From DATMER01 sp035556715 (GTDB lineage: Bacteria; Acidobacteriota; Thermoanaerobaculia; Multivoradales; UBA5704), in NCBI GenBank assembly GCA_035556715.1, contig DATMER010000055.1, positions 1 to 64,000 on the forward strand: a stretch of DNA of 64,000 nt, given 5' to 3'. Made by a program: the position numbers and the translations under genes. The stretch's first letter is position 1. Every line of letters starts with the position of its first letter. The notes below the pieces were generated by a model. It did not search any database. It was not told the DNA's origin and saw only the letters and a list, made by a program, of their open reading frames with translations. Positions 1 through 8,098 of the stretch are shown here, in pieces.

Positions 1-510
1 CAGACGAGCCCGGTACTCCTCGGTACGGTTGAACCAGGTTCCCCGGATCGGCTCACCGTAGAGCACCGCCTTGACCATGCTGATCCCGGGCCACTCCTCC
101 ACCCGGGCTACGAGCCCTTCCTTCACGCCATTGGCCAGCACATAGCGCAGACGGTCGACCTGCGCCGCGGGCTCGTCGCTGACCACGATGGCCTCATAGC
201 GCCGGGACCAGACCTTGTCCTTCCACTTCCTCAGGCGGGCGACCTCGCGAGCCGCGTTGGTCTGGAAGTACCCCATGAATTCGGCCATGCGCTCAGCGTC
301 CGGAACCCATAGGAGCATGTGGTAGTGATTGGAAACAAAGGAGAAACCGCAGATCTCGACGGGATGGAGCCGCTGGGCGCGGCCGAGGACACCGAGGAGG
401 ATGTCGTCGACGGCTGGATCGGGCCGCAGCAGATAACGGCTTTGGATGGTGCGACAGGTGACTTCGACGAGGGAGCCTTCTTCTGGGATGAAGCGTAGAG
501 GTCTGGACAT
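1..510 (-). CDS. REP-associated tyrosine transposase-like protein (Y1_Tnp family), cut by window edge
   Basis: Reading the minus strand from the ATG at 508-510 gives 170 open codons running off the window start, so the 3' end is missing. The translation begins MSRPLRFIPEEGSLVEVTCR and contains SNHYHMLLWVP near residue 62, the His-x-His metal-binding signature of the Y1 transposase fold, followed by YFQTNAAREV, WSRRYEAIVVSDE and the conserved-looking DRLRYVLANGVKEGLVAR. RAYT proteins of this family are single-copy housekeeping-like transposases thought to mobilise REP palindromes. The catalytic Tyr is probably in the YFQTN stretch, but I cannot confirm it. It is divergent from the PadR operon. 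Family call is firm; activity is unknown. Confidence 0.8.
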   Translation of the reverse strand, partial: MSRPLRFIPEEGSLVEVTCRTIQSRYLLRPDPAVDDILLGVLGRAQRLHPVEICGFSFVSNHYHMLLWVPDAERMAEFMGYFQTNAAREVARLRKWKDKVWSRRYEAIVVSDEPAAQVDRLRYVLANGVKEGLVARVEEWPGISMVKAVLYGEPIRGTWFNRTEEYRARL

Positions 511-607
511 AATGCCCAGGTAAAGACGTAAAACGCCCCGCGAATGTCATTTCCGGAAATGCTTCAACATTCGTGTGGCACCTGACGTGGTAGTCCCCAG
601 CTCCGTG

Positions 608-654
608 TTGACACCAGGGGGGTCACCCCGTACCATACCTAGCTAGACAGGTAT
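608..654 (+). promoter_or_regulatory. PadR operon promoter with overlapping palindromic operator
   Basis: A perfect TTGACA (608-613) and TACCAT (631-636) are separated by 17 bp, a standard sigma-70 arrangement. Overlapping the -10 and start region is the inverted repeat ATACCT-N8-AGGTAT (635-654). PadR repressors bind dyads of this type and often repress their own operon, so autoregulation is inferred. Confidence 0.75.
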
Positions 655-678
655 TGGGAGCGGCTCAGCCGGAGACCG

Positions 679-1014
679 ATGACTCGACAGAAGAACGACA
701 TTCTTCAAGGCACTCTCGCGCTGCTGGTGCTCAAGACGCTGGCAGCGAACAAGCGCATGCACGGCTATGCCATCACTACCTACATTCAGCACGTATCGGA
801 CGACCTCCTGCGGGTCGAAGAGGGCTCGCTCTACCCGGCACTGCATCGGATGGAGCAACAGGGCTGGCTGCGCTCGGAATGGGGCGTGACCGAGAAGAAT
901 CGGCAGGCCCGCTTCTACTCCCTCACGGCCAAGGGGCGTAAGCAGCTCGCGCTCGAGGAAGAGAGCTGGGCGAAGCTCACCGATGGCGTCGACCGGGTGC
1001 TCCGCTACACGTAA
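679..1014 (+). CDS. PadR family transcriptional regulator
   Basis: A 111-residue winged-helix repressor of the short PadR class. Visible family features are DILQGTLALLVLKTLA, HGYAI, the wing segment EEGSLYPALHRMEQQGWL and YSLTAKGRKQL, then a short C-terminal dimerisation helix. GGAG at 671-674 sits 4 nt before the ATG. It is followed after 14 nt by an ADOP permease, a pairing very common in Acidobacteriota, where the regulator is presumed to sense a compound and derepress the permease. The ligand is unknown. Length is typical and nothing is missing. Confidence 0.93.
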   Translation: MTRQKNDILQGTLALLVLKTLAANKRMHGYAITTYIQHVSDDLLRVEEGSLYPALHRMEQQGWLRSEWGVTEKNRQARFYSLTAKGRKQLALEEESWAKLTDGVDRVLRYT

Positions 1015-1028
1015 CCAAGGAGAAACGG

Positions 1029-3632
1029 ATGTCCTGGCTGCGCCGGTTGTTCAATACGCTCCGTCCCTCCAGGATCCAGCGCGATATCGAGCGCGAGCTC
1101 GCTTTCCACCTCGCCGAACGGGCTGATCAATTGCGGTCTGAAGGCATGAGCGACGCGGAGGCGAAGCGCCGCGCTCGCATGCAGTTTGGCAACCCGATCG
1201 TGCAGGCCGAGCGTACCCTGGAGGTGAATGTCGCCAACTGGGCCGACGCCCTTCTCCGCAATCTCCGCTATTCCGGTCGCACGTTCGTCCGAAAGCCCGG
1301 CTTTACAGCGACGGTTGTGATCACACTCGCAGTTTGCATCGGCGCAAACACCGCCGTCTTTTCGGCGATCGATTCCATCTTGCTCAAACCGCTGCCCTTT
1401 CCCAATGGCGAGCGGCTCGTGCTCGTGCGCCAGCTATGGGACACAGAAACGCCCATCGCACCGGCTCGCTTGAATGACTGGACACGCCTGAGCTCGACGT
1501 TTGCGGCTCTCACCGGCTACTACGTCGAGGACGTTTCGGACATGACGGGTGACTTGCCGGAACGCGTCCGCCGCGCGACGGTCGCACCTCGTTTCCTGGA
1601 AGTGTGGGGCATGGCACCGGCTCTGGGACGGGGCTTCACGGAGGCCGAGCAACGGCTCGGGGGACCACCGGCCGTGCTCATCAGCGACCGCTACTGGCGC
1701 AACCGCCTGGGTGCGGATCCGAACGTGCTGGCCGGCTCGGTTCGCATCGAAGGCCGGCCGTATTCGATCGTCGGCGTCATGCCCGCGTCCTTCCTGTTTC
1801 CCGACCGCAAGGTGGACTTGTGGTGGCCTTACCCGGTCGACGGCCCGTCGGTGCAGAACGATGCGCAGAACAGGCAGCTCCAGTGGTATGTCGGAATCGG
1901 CCGCCTCAAACCCGGCGTGACGCCGGAGCAGGCGCGTGCGGATCTGGCCGTCGTCCAGGCCCGGCTTGCCAAGGAGTACCCCGAGACGGACGCAGAGATC
2001 AGCGTGCGCATCGCACCATACAAGGAGAGCGTGATCGGTGGGGTGCGTGGCTCGTTATGGCTTTTGTTTGGCGCCGTGTCCGTGCTGTTGTTGATCGCTT
2101 GCACGAATATCGCCGCCCTGTTGTTGTCGCGGGCCACCCAGCGTGAACAGGAGGTTGCGCTCCGCTTCTCGCTCGGGGCTTCGCGCGCTGTCGTGGCGTC
2201 CCAACTCTTGACGGAGACAGTTCTGCTCGCGTTCGCCGGCGCCGCTGCCGGCCTGCTCGTGGCGGCGGGCGCCTCCTCTGCCATTCGAGCCTGGGCGCCG
2301 GATCTCCCTCGTATCGAGGAGATCGGAATCGATGCCCGGATCCTGATGTACACGATGGCTTCGGCCGTTGTCGTGGCGCTTCTCTGTGGTGTGTTTCCGG
2401 CGCTGCGAAGCACCCGCGAGGCATCGTCCTTGGCAAGCGGCGGCCGCACGCAGGTGTCGGCTCGCCACGCAGTGCAGTGGCTGCTCGTCGGTGTGCAGAT
2501 GGCGCTGGCGGTCACTCTACTGGCGGGCGCAGGGTTGCTGCTGCGCAGTGTCGAAGCCCTTTCGCGCGTCGATCCGGGTTTCGATCCGGAGCGGGTGCTG
2601 GCGTTTCGCCTGAGCGCCAATTGGATCGAGGAAGAGGATCGCAACCGCCTGGTCCAGCGTATCGAGGGCACGCTCGACGAGGTCGGCGCGCTGCCCGGCG
2701 TCGAGTCGGCGGCAACGGCCTGGAGCCTTCCCGGCGTGCCCCGCCAGTACCGGATTGAATTCGATCTGGTTGAGGGGCGGTCCGAGGCCGCGGCCCCTCT
2801 TTTCGCCGAGTGGCGTACCGTCTCGCCTGGATATTTCAAGACGCTCCGGATTGCGCGCGTGGCGGGGGAATGGTGTCGCCGCCCGCCGGATGCGCGAGCC
2901 ACGGCGGAGGTGATGGTGAACCGCAGCTTTGCGGACCGCTACTTCAGCGGCAGGTCCGTGCTCGGCCTTCGCCTGAGCTGGGAAGACGCATCTCAAACAG
3001 GTCGGATCGTTGGCGTCGTCGCAGACGCCCGGGAGCTCGGCTTGGACCGGGATCCCGATCCCACAGTGTACGCTTGTGACAGCGCTCCCACTCCGTTTCC
3101 CTGGTTCCTGGTACGGACTCAAGGCGAGCCGTTGGCTTTGGCCGGGGCCGTCCGCCTGAAGCTCAAGGAGCTCGAACCGCTCCGGTCGGTCTACGACATG
3201 GCGCCGCTGGAGGAACGAATCGGCGACGCCTATGAGCAGAATCGTTTGCGCACGATGCTCCTGGTCCTGTTCGCCGCAACGGCGCTTTTCCTGGCCTGCC
3301 TGGGGTTGTACGGAACGCTGAGCTACGTCGTCAGCCTGCGCCGTCGCGAGGTCGGCTTGCGCCTGGCGCTTGGAGCGCTGCGGAGCGAGATCATCCGGCA
3401 GCTCGTCGGGCAAGGCCTGCGAGTGGTCAGCCTGGCATGTCTCTGCGGCCTGGCACTGGCGGTCGCCTTCACTCGCGTGTTGTCCGGCATGCTGTACGGT
3501 GTTTCGCCCTCGGACCCCTTCACTCTCGCCGGCGTTGTCGTGATCGTTCTTGCCGTTGGATCGCTGGCGGCACTGGTCCCCGCCGCACGCGCCAGCCAGA
3601 TCGAGCCGATGCGCGTCCTCCGCGAAGAGTAG
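1029..3632 (+). CDS. ADOP-type duplicated MacB/FtsX ABC permease
   Basis: An 867-residue inner-membrane protein of the acidobacterial duplicated orphan permease class. The N-terminal cytoplasmic region (about 1-80, with DIERELAFHLAERADQL and EAKRRARMQFGN) is the ADOP leader. A transmembrane helix near 95-115 follows, then a MacB-like periplasmic core (about 120-310), a three-helix FtsX domain (about 340-460), a second periplasmic core (about 490-700) and a second FtsX domain (about 745-865). No ATPase lies in the operon, as is usual for this family, which normally must borrow one. MacB relatives work as mechanotransmission exporters; the substrate here is unknown. AAGGAG precedes the ATG. It is co-transcribed with PadR. 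Confidence 0.92.
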   Translation: MSWLRRLFNTLRPSRIQRDIERELAFHLAERADQLRSEGMSDAEAKRRARMQFGNPIVQAERTLEVNVANWADALLRNLRYSGRTFVRKPGFTATVVITLAVCIGANTAVFSAIDSILLKPLPFPNGERLVLVRQLWDTETPIAPARLNDWTRLSSTFAALTGYYVEDVSDMTGDLPERVRRATVAPRFLEVWGMAPALGRGFTEAEQRLGGPPAVLISDRYWRNRLGADPNVLAGSVRIEGRPYSIVGVMPASFLFPDRKVDLWWPYPVDGPSVQNDAQNRQLQWYVGIGRLKPGVTPEQARADLAVVQARLAKEYPETDAEISVRIAPYKESVIGGVRGSLWLLFGAVSVLLLIACTNIAALLLSRATQREQEVALRFSLGASRAVVASQLLTETVLLAFAGAAAGLLVAAGASSAIRAWAPDLPRIEEIGIDARILMYTMASAVVVALLCGVFPALRSTREASSLASGGRTQVSARHAVQWLLVGVQMALAVTLLAGAGLLLRSVEALSRVDPGFDPERVLAFRLSANWIEEEDRNRLVQRIEGTLDEVGALPGVESAATAWSLPGVPRQYRIEFDLVEGRSEAAAPLFAEWRTVSPGYFKTLRIARVAGEWCRRPPDARATAEVMVNRSFADRYFSGRSVLGLRLSWEDASQTGRIVGVVADARELGLDRDPDPTVYACDSAPTPFPWFLVRTQGEPLALAGAVRLKLKELEPLRSVYDMAPLEERIGDAYEQNRLRTMLLVLFAATALFLACLGLYGTLSYVVSLRRREVGLRLALGALRSEIIRQLVGQGLRVVSLACLCGLALAVAFTRVLSGMLYGVSPSDPFTLAGVVVIVLAVGSLAALVPAARASQIEPMRVLREE

Positions 3633-3777
3633 ATCACCTGCGAGCTCGCCGGCAAACGAAGATTCTTCTCCCAGAGTCCGATCGTCCACGTAACGAACCG
3701 CTCCCCCCCGGAGCCCTACTTCAGCGACGTCCGCGCTCGGACCCGAACGCGCCACTTGCTGCTTCATGGAGGCCATG

Positions 3778-5715
3778 ATGCCCGACATTCTCAACGACGC
3801 CCCATCGACCTTCGAGACGGGGCTTCCTGACCTGAACCCCGGCGATTCGGCCGACTTCGAGTTCCACAACGAGGCGCGCCAGGCGTTGCGGGCCCTCAAC
3901 CAGCTCGCTTTCGCCGATCGTGGCGCACCCGGCCTGACGGTGCGTTCGGTAGTCGAGGACGGCGCGATCGATGACGGGGTGTTCGACAACCTCGCCGCGT
4001 TCCAGGCCACCCTCAACACTGTGGCCGCCGCGGGAGGAGGGATCGCTCTGGTCCCCGCTGTCCAGGCGAATGGGAGCTTCCTGTTTAAAGGAACGCTCAC
4101 CATCCCGGCCAACGTCATCCTCCGCGGGCTCGGTGACCGCTCGGTCCTCAGGGGACGCCCTCCAGAAGGGCCAGCAATTCGCTTCGCGCCAAGCGCTCAC
4201 CGCGGAGGGCTGGAAAGCCTGTACCTCCTCGGGGACGAGGGCTCCCCACCGGCCATCGGCATCGACCTCACTGGAGCCCAGTTCCTGCGTCTGCGGAACT
4301 TCCAGGTATGGGACTTCCAGCTCGGCGTCTGCATGTCCAATGGCCTGACGAAGTTCGCCGGCTGCAATCACGTGAGCGACTTCGAGATCAACCGGTGCCA
4401 TGTCGGGATCCGTGCCTCGACGCACTGCAACCAGGCCTCCGTGCTCAACGGACGGATCTGGCTCTGCCGCAACATGGGCGCCGGGACGGCAATCGACATT
4501 TCGCCGCCCGAGGCCGGCGAACAAGAGGACGCGGTTCCATCGGCGGAGGCGCTGACGATCGCCCATGTAGCGATCGAGGACTTCGACCTGGGGGTTCGTA
4601 TCCGTGGCCGGGCGCACGTCTCGCTACGGGACGTTTACTACGAGGCGGATCCCGATCCCAACCCCAATCCCCCCGGCCTCTGGATGGATATCCGCCCCGC
4701 CAAGGGCTCGACCGTACGGATGGAAAACAGCGTTGCCAACGCCAGCCAGTCGCTGGTCATGGGCGGCTCGCTCGAGGACGCGATCACAAACGACGAGCGT
4801 TCGCACATTTACAACGGCGCCAAGCGCCACCATGCTGCGGCACCCGAGCGCAACCTCCTCGAGAACGGCGACTTCCACCGCGCCGATGGCAAGTCGATCC
4901 TGCCTTGGGAAACCAACCTCGACCCGGTGCTCGAGGAGAGTACGGACTTCATCACCGGTGGCCGCAGCTACGACATCACCCAGTCCTCCAGTGGCAACGA
5001 CGGGATAAAAACCACGTTCACCGTGCCCGAGACCACCGACTACGTCACCGTCATGGTTCGCTACAAAAACATATCGAGCGCCCATCCGCAGTTCGCAGTC
5101 GTTTCGGGAACCAAATCGGCGATCTTCGTCGATCCGCTCCCGCCTTCTGAAAAGGAGTGGCGCGTCGGGACAATCACGGTTGAGGTCGACCCCTTGGCGG
5201 CTGGCGTGGTCCTCGTCGTCATTACGGCGGACCAGTCGGCTGCAGGCGGGAAGATCCGCCTTGACGAGGCCTGGGCCGTCGTGGGAGCCACCGCCGCGCC
5301 GCCCAGGGCTCACGCCCACCGGGTCGAGATGTTGCCCGCGCCAGTCACCGTGGTGACCCGGGCCGCACTGAAAACCGATTCCGAGTTCGAGCAGACCGAG
5401 CTGGTCGGGCTGCCGGGGCTCGGCGGCGCCCCGCGAGGCATCATCGGCGCCATTCTGTCGCTGCGGGGGACGGCCACCGCCAGCAAGGACCCGAGCAACA
5501 TCGGCGCTACGCTGCCTCGAGCGGTAAGACCGTTCATCCGGGAGCCGGAGACGGGCCAGCAGTGGCCGCTCGATATCATCTTCGACCGGCTGGAGCACGA
5601 CCGGCAGGTAGTGCTACGGGGCACGTCTTTCGTCGACGGAATCAACGTCTCCAAGGGTTCGGTGACGATCACGAGCTATCGCGTCGAGGTGGTGGGCTGG
5701 ATTCTCCCGTCGTAA
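3778..5715 (+). CDS. Right-handed beta-helix (pectate-lyase-3-like) protein
   Basis: A 645-residue protein without an obvious signal peptide. Residues about 55-330 have the repeating short-strand pattern of a single-stranded right-handed beta-helix (FLFKGTLTIPANVILRGLGD, GIDLTGAQFLRLRNFQVWDF, DFEINRCHVGIRASTHCNQA, AHVAIEDFDLGVRIRGRAHV), as in Pectate_lyase_3 and phage tailspike proteins. A later segment (about 360-490, beginning NLLENGDFHRADG) resembles a jelly-roll carbohydrate-binding module. The start is set at 3778 because GGAGG at 3768-3772 would lie inside a protein begun at 3766. No catalytic residues can be assigned, so the substrate (polysaccharide or surface glycan) is unknown. The methyltransferase begins 27 nt downstream but has its own -10 box. 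Confidence 0.7.
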   Translation: MPDILNDAPSTFETGLPDLNPGDSADFEFHNEARQALRALNQLAFADRGAPGLTVRSVVEDGAIDDGVFDNLAAFQATLNTVAAAGGGIALVPAVQANGSFLFKGTLTIPANVILRGLGDRSVLRGRPPEGPAIRFAPSAHRGGLESLYLLGDEGSPPAIGIDLTGAQFLRLRNFQVWDFQLGVCMSNGLTKFAGCNHVSDFEINRCHVGIRASTHCNQASVLNGRIWLCRNMGAGTAIDISPPEAGEQEDAVPSAEALTIAHVAIEDFDLGVRIRGRAHVSLRDVYYEADPDPNPNPPGLWMDIRPAKGSTVRMENSVANASQSLVMGGSLEDAITNDERSHIYNGAKRHHAAAPERNLLENGDFHRADGKSILPWETNLDPVLEESTDFITGGRSYDITQSSSGNDGIKTTFTVPETTDYVTVMVRYKNISSAHPQFAVVSGTKSAIFVDPLPPSEKEWRVGTITVEVDPLAAGVVLVVITADQSAAGGKIRLDEAWAVVGATAAPPRAHAHRVEMLPAPVTVVTRAALKTDSEFEQTELVGLPGLGGAPRGIIGAILSLRGTATASKDPSNIGATLPRAVRPFIREPETGQQWPLDIIFDRLEHDRQVVLRGTSFVDGINVSKGSVTITSYRVEVVGWILPS

Positions 5716-5729
5716 TAACCAGCAAGTGA

Positions 5730-5735
5730 TAGACT
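5730..5735 (+). promoter_or_regulatory. Putative extended -10 box for the methyltransferase gene
   Basis: TGATAGACT (5727-5735) is an extended -10 element ending 7 nt before the ATG at 5743. If used, the mRNA would be leaderless or nearly so. No good -35 is visible. Confidence 0.4.
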
Positions 5736-5742
5736 TTTCCGC

Positions 5743-6480
5743 ATGCCGGAAGGTCGAACTGACTGGCGGCTCTGGCCGAGGATCTTCGACGCCCTGCCTC
5801 CCTTGCGAGGACAGACCGTCCTCGACCTGGGGTGCGGGATCGGCGATCAAGCGGCCGAGCTCGTGGACCGAGGAGCGCGGGTGATCGGCGTCGACATGAA
5901 TGAGGATCTCCTCCGGGCGGCGCAGGACAGGCAGCTCCCCCAGTTCTGCAATATCGAGCTCCGGATGGGTGACCTGCGCGCGTTGCCGGACCTGGGAATC
6001 GTGGCGGACGGGATCTGGTCCAGCTTCGCCGCGGCGTATTTCCCGGATCTGCCCGCGGTGCTCTCCGCGTGGGCGCGGCACCTGAAACCGGGGGGTTGGC
6101 TTGCGCTCACGGAAATCGACAACATGTTCGGACACGAGCCACTCAGCGTCCGCACCAAAGCCTTGTTCGAGGCCTATGCCCGGGATGCCCTCTCGGCCGG
6201 ACGGTACGATTTCAACATGGGCCGCAAGCTCCGGAATTACCTCGAGCAGTCCGGATTCCCGGTCTCGACGATGCTGACGCTCGAGGACCAGGAACTGTCT
6301 TTCGACGGTCCGGCCCTTCCGGAGGTGGTCGAATCCTGGCGGGCCCGGTTCGACCGCATGAAGCTGCTCCGCGACTTCTGCGGCCCGAGCTTCGAGCAGG
6401 TGCGGGAGGAATTCCTGGGCTGCCTGACACGTGCGGACCATCGCTCTGCCGCGAAGGTGTATTGCTGCATCGCCACCTAG
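5743..6480 (+). CDS. Class I SAM-dependent methyltransferase
   Basis: A 245-residue soluble protein with the Rossmann-type SAM-binding motif VLDLGCGIGDQAAEL near residues 27-41, the acidic end of strand beta2 (VIGVDMNEDLLRAA) and a motif IV-like segment GIWSSFAAAYFPDL. The LKPGGWLALTEIDN stretch is the usual post-motif signature. The acceptor substrate cannot be told from the sequence; the fold is that of small-molecule methyltransferases (Methyltransf_11/25). No Shine-Dalgarno is evident, in line with the -10 box immediately upstream. Confidence 0.88.
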   Translation: MPEGRTDWRLWPRIFDALPPLRGQTVLDLGCGIGDQAAELVDRGARVIGVDMNEDLLRAAQDRQLPQFCNIELRMGDLRALPDLGIVADGIWSSFAAAYFPDLPAVLSAWARHLKPGGWLALTEIDNMFGHEPLSVRTKALFEAYARDALSAGRYDFNMGRKLRNYLEQSGFPVSTMLTLEDQELSFDGPALPEVVESWRARFDRMKLLRDFCGPSFEQVREEFLGCLTRADHRSAAKVYCCIAT

Positions 6481-6524
6481 TCGCTTGCGTCATTGCCGGG
6501 AAGCAATGAGCATCTGCTGACGCC

Positions 6525-7061
6525 ATGCGTATCGCCATCTCCGGCACTCACCGCTCGGGCAAGTCCACCCTCCTCGAGGACCTGGCCGAGGTCCTACCGG
6601 CCTACACGGCGATCGAGGAGCCGTACCACCAGCTCGCGGAGGAGGGCTACGAATTCGCCGAAGCACCGTCTCTCGAAGACTTTGTAGAGCAGCTCGAACG
6701 ATCCATCCTCTGTCTGCAGGAGAGCGAGGCGGACATCCTCTTCGATCGCTGCCCCGCCGACTTCCTTGGTTATCTCCTGGCCCACGAGGATTCCGAGGCT
6801 TTCGACATCGAGGATTGGCTGCCTCGCGTTCGGGCCGCGGTTCAGACGCTCGACTTGATCGTGTTCGTGCCGGTCGAAGGCCGGGACCGGATCGCGCTCT
6901 CCGCTTCCGAGGACAACGCCTTCAGGCTGGACGTCGATGACAGGCTCAGGACGGTCCTTTTCGAGGATCCGTACGATCTTCACGCGGAAGTGCTGGAGGT
7001 GGCGGGAGATCGGAAGACACGCGTGAAGCAGGTCCTGGAGCGCATCAAGGAGCAGGCATGA
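6525..7061 (+). CDS. Small P-loop NTPase/kinase-like protein (AAA_28-like)
   Basis: A 178-residue protein starting MRIAISGTHRSGKSTLLEDL, with a Walker A at residues 7-14. A LID-like basic segment and the strand DILFDRCPADFLGYL near residues 70-85 resemble the nucleoside/nucleotide kinase-like NadR/AAA_28 proteins, which phosphorylate small molecules. QTLDLIVFVPVEGRD is the typical beta-strand after the DR motif. No substrate can be inferred. It lies 44 nt after the methyltransferase and may be co-transcribed. A 47-codon ORF overlaps its stop. Confidence 0.75.
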   Translation: MRIAISGTHRSGKSTLLEDLAEVLPAYTAIEEPYHQLAEEGYEFAEAPSLEDFVEQLERSILCLQESEADILFDRCPADFLGYLLAHEDSEAFDIEDWLPRVRAAVQTLDLIVFVPVEGRDRIALSASEDNAFRLDVDDRLRTVLFEDPYDLHAEVLEVAGDRKTRVKQVLERIKEQA

Positions 7062-7201
7062 AGGACCGGTCTCGTGCAGTAGCTGGTGTCATCGCGGGTA
7101 TCTGCCTATCTCGCGACCATGGAGCCGCCGCGCTGATCAACGCGGGCTTTCCGCAGGAGCCTCTGCAACCGATCGTGGTGCCCTGCGACGATCAGGGTTG
7201 A
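7058..7201 (+). CDS. Possible 47-residue translationally coupled ORF
   Basis: The ATG overlaps the kinase stop codon in an ATGA arrangement. The 47 codons begin MKDRSRAVAGVIAGICLSRD and end VVPCDDQG, and the stop is immediately upstream of a strong hairpin, so it fits as the last gene of the transcript. There is no recognised domain, no good ribosome site apart from coupling, and the length is short enough to arise by chance. Confidence 0.25.
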   Translation: MKDRSRAVAGVIAGICLSRDHGAAALINAGFPQEPLQPIVVPCDDQG

Positions 7202-7207
7202 GAACAG

Positions 7208-7240
7208 GCCCGCCTCCACCCTGCCAGGGTGGAGGCGGGC
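7208..7240. terminator. Perfect hairpin between convergent genes
   Basis: A 16-bp perfect inverted repeat with a 1-nt centre (arms 7208-7223 and 7225-7240, core CGCCTCCACCCTG) lies between the kinase operon and the convergent gene ending at 7248. There is no U-tract on either strand, so it may be a factor-dependent or bidirectional termination or mRNA-end stabilising structure. Confidence 0.7.
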
Positions 7241-7247
7241 TCATCCG

Positions 7248-8018
7248 CTACCGGGGACCCTTCGACACCGCGTCCCAGAAGAACAGCTCATAGGCCTGGA
7301 GGAGACGCGCCGAGCGCTTGATCTCGAAGGGATCGGCGCCCCTGGCCAGGCCGGATTCGATCACGGCCATGGCATCCGGCTCGAAGTTCGGGGGCAGGCC
7401 GCCGAAGAAATCGAAGAAGGCCGTGTCCTCCGCCGTGAAGCCGTACTGGTTCCGCAGCGCGGCGCCCATGCGGCCCGTCAGCTCCCCGAAGACCGGGAAG
7501 TTCACCAGGAACGATGCCACCACCTCCGCCTCCGAGCCGTGGAGCGTGAAGGCGGTCACGAAGGACGGGTAGGCCTGGGCCAGGGCGCGGGGTTGGTATC
7601 TCCGGAGGTCCTCCTCGGTCATGCCCAGGGCCTCGCCGAAGTCGATGATGAATCCCAGGGCGATCACCTCGCCGTTCACGATGTCCTGGAAGAAGTGCCG
7701 CGCAGCGGGGTCCGTGCCGAAGCGGCTCACCATCTGGGCGCCGCTCCGCAGATCCTTGTTGATGATGTGGTACTGCTCCCCCGCGAAGGCTTTCAGGTTC
7801 TCCAGCGACACCTCCTTCCGCTCCAGCGCTCTCATGTAGGGGTGGTTGCGGATCTGCTCCTCCACCGGGCGGAGCTCCGCGCGCAGCTCGTTCACCAGCC
7901 TCCTGGCCCGCTCGGCGGGAGTCGCCGCCGCGGCCGTCTCCGCGATTCCTTCACCGGCGTGCGCGGTTCCCCCCAAAGTCAGCAGCAGTATTGACGCCAC
8001 GAGAATGATTCGGCTCAT
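7248..8018 (-). CDS. Secreted heme-oxygenase-fold (TenA/PqqC-like) protein
   Basis: A 256-residue protein with an N-terminal signal peptide (MSRIILVASILLLTLGGTAH, cleavage near AHA-GE). After that, an all-helical sequence resembles the TenA/THI-4/PqqC heme-oxygenase-like fold: RNHPYMRALERKEVSLENLK, FAGEQYHIINKDLRSGAQM, and a helix with HGSEAEVVASFLVNFPVFGE. In this superfamily, paired acidic/His residues can bind heme, iron or thiamin pyrimidines; export from the cytoplasm is unusual for the thiamin branch. The start is put at 8018 because AAGGAG precedes it; an upstream in-frame ATG lacks such a site. Function not assigned. Confidence 0.7.
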   Translation of the reverse strand: MSRIILVASILLLTLGGTAHAGEGIAETAAAATPAERARRLVNELRAELRPVEEQIRNHPYMRALERKEVSLENLKAFAGEQYHIINKDLRSGAQMVSRFGTDPAARHFFQDIVNGEVIALGFIIDFGEALGMTEEDLRRYQPRALAQAYPSFVTAFTLHGSEAEVVASFLVNFPVFGELTGRMGAALRNQYGFTAEDTAFFDFFGGLPPNFEPDAMAVIESGLARGADPFEIKRSARLLQAYELFFWDAVSKGPR

Positions 8019-8098
8019 CTCGATCTCCTTTCCGGTCTTGTGACAGACAACGTTCATAGCCCTGTATGGATCTACGGATGTGCTAGCGTTCTCCCGCC

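Noticed and set aside
293..550. 85-codon minus-strand ORF at the window start
   Set aside because: It is another frame of the RAYT-like transposase gene, which has clear family motifs.
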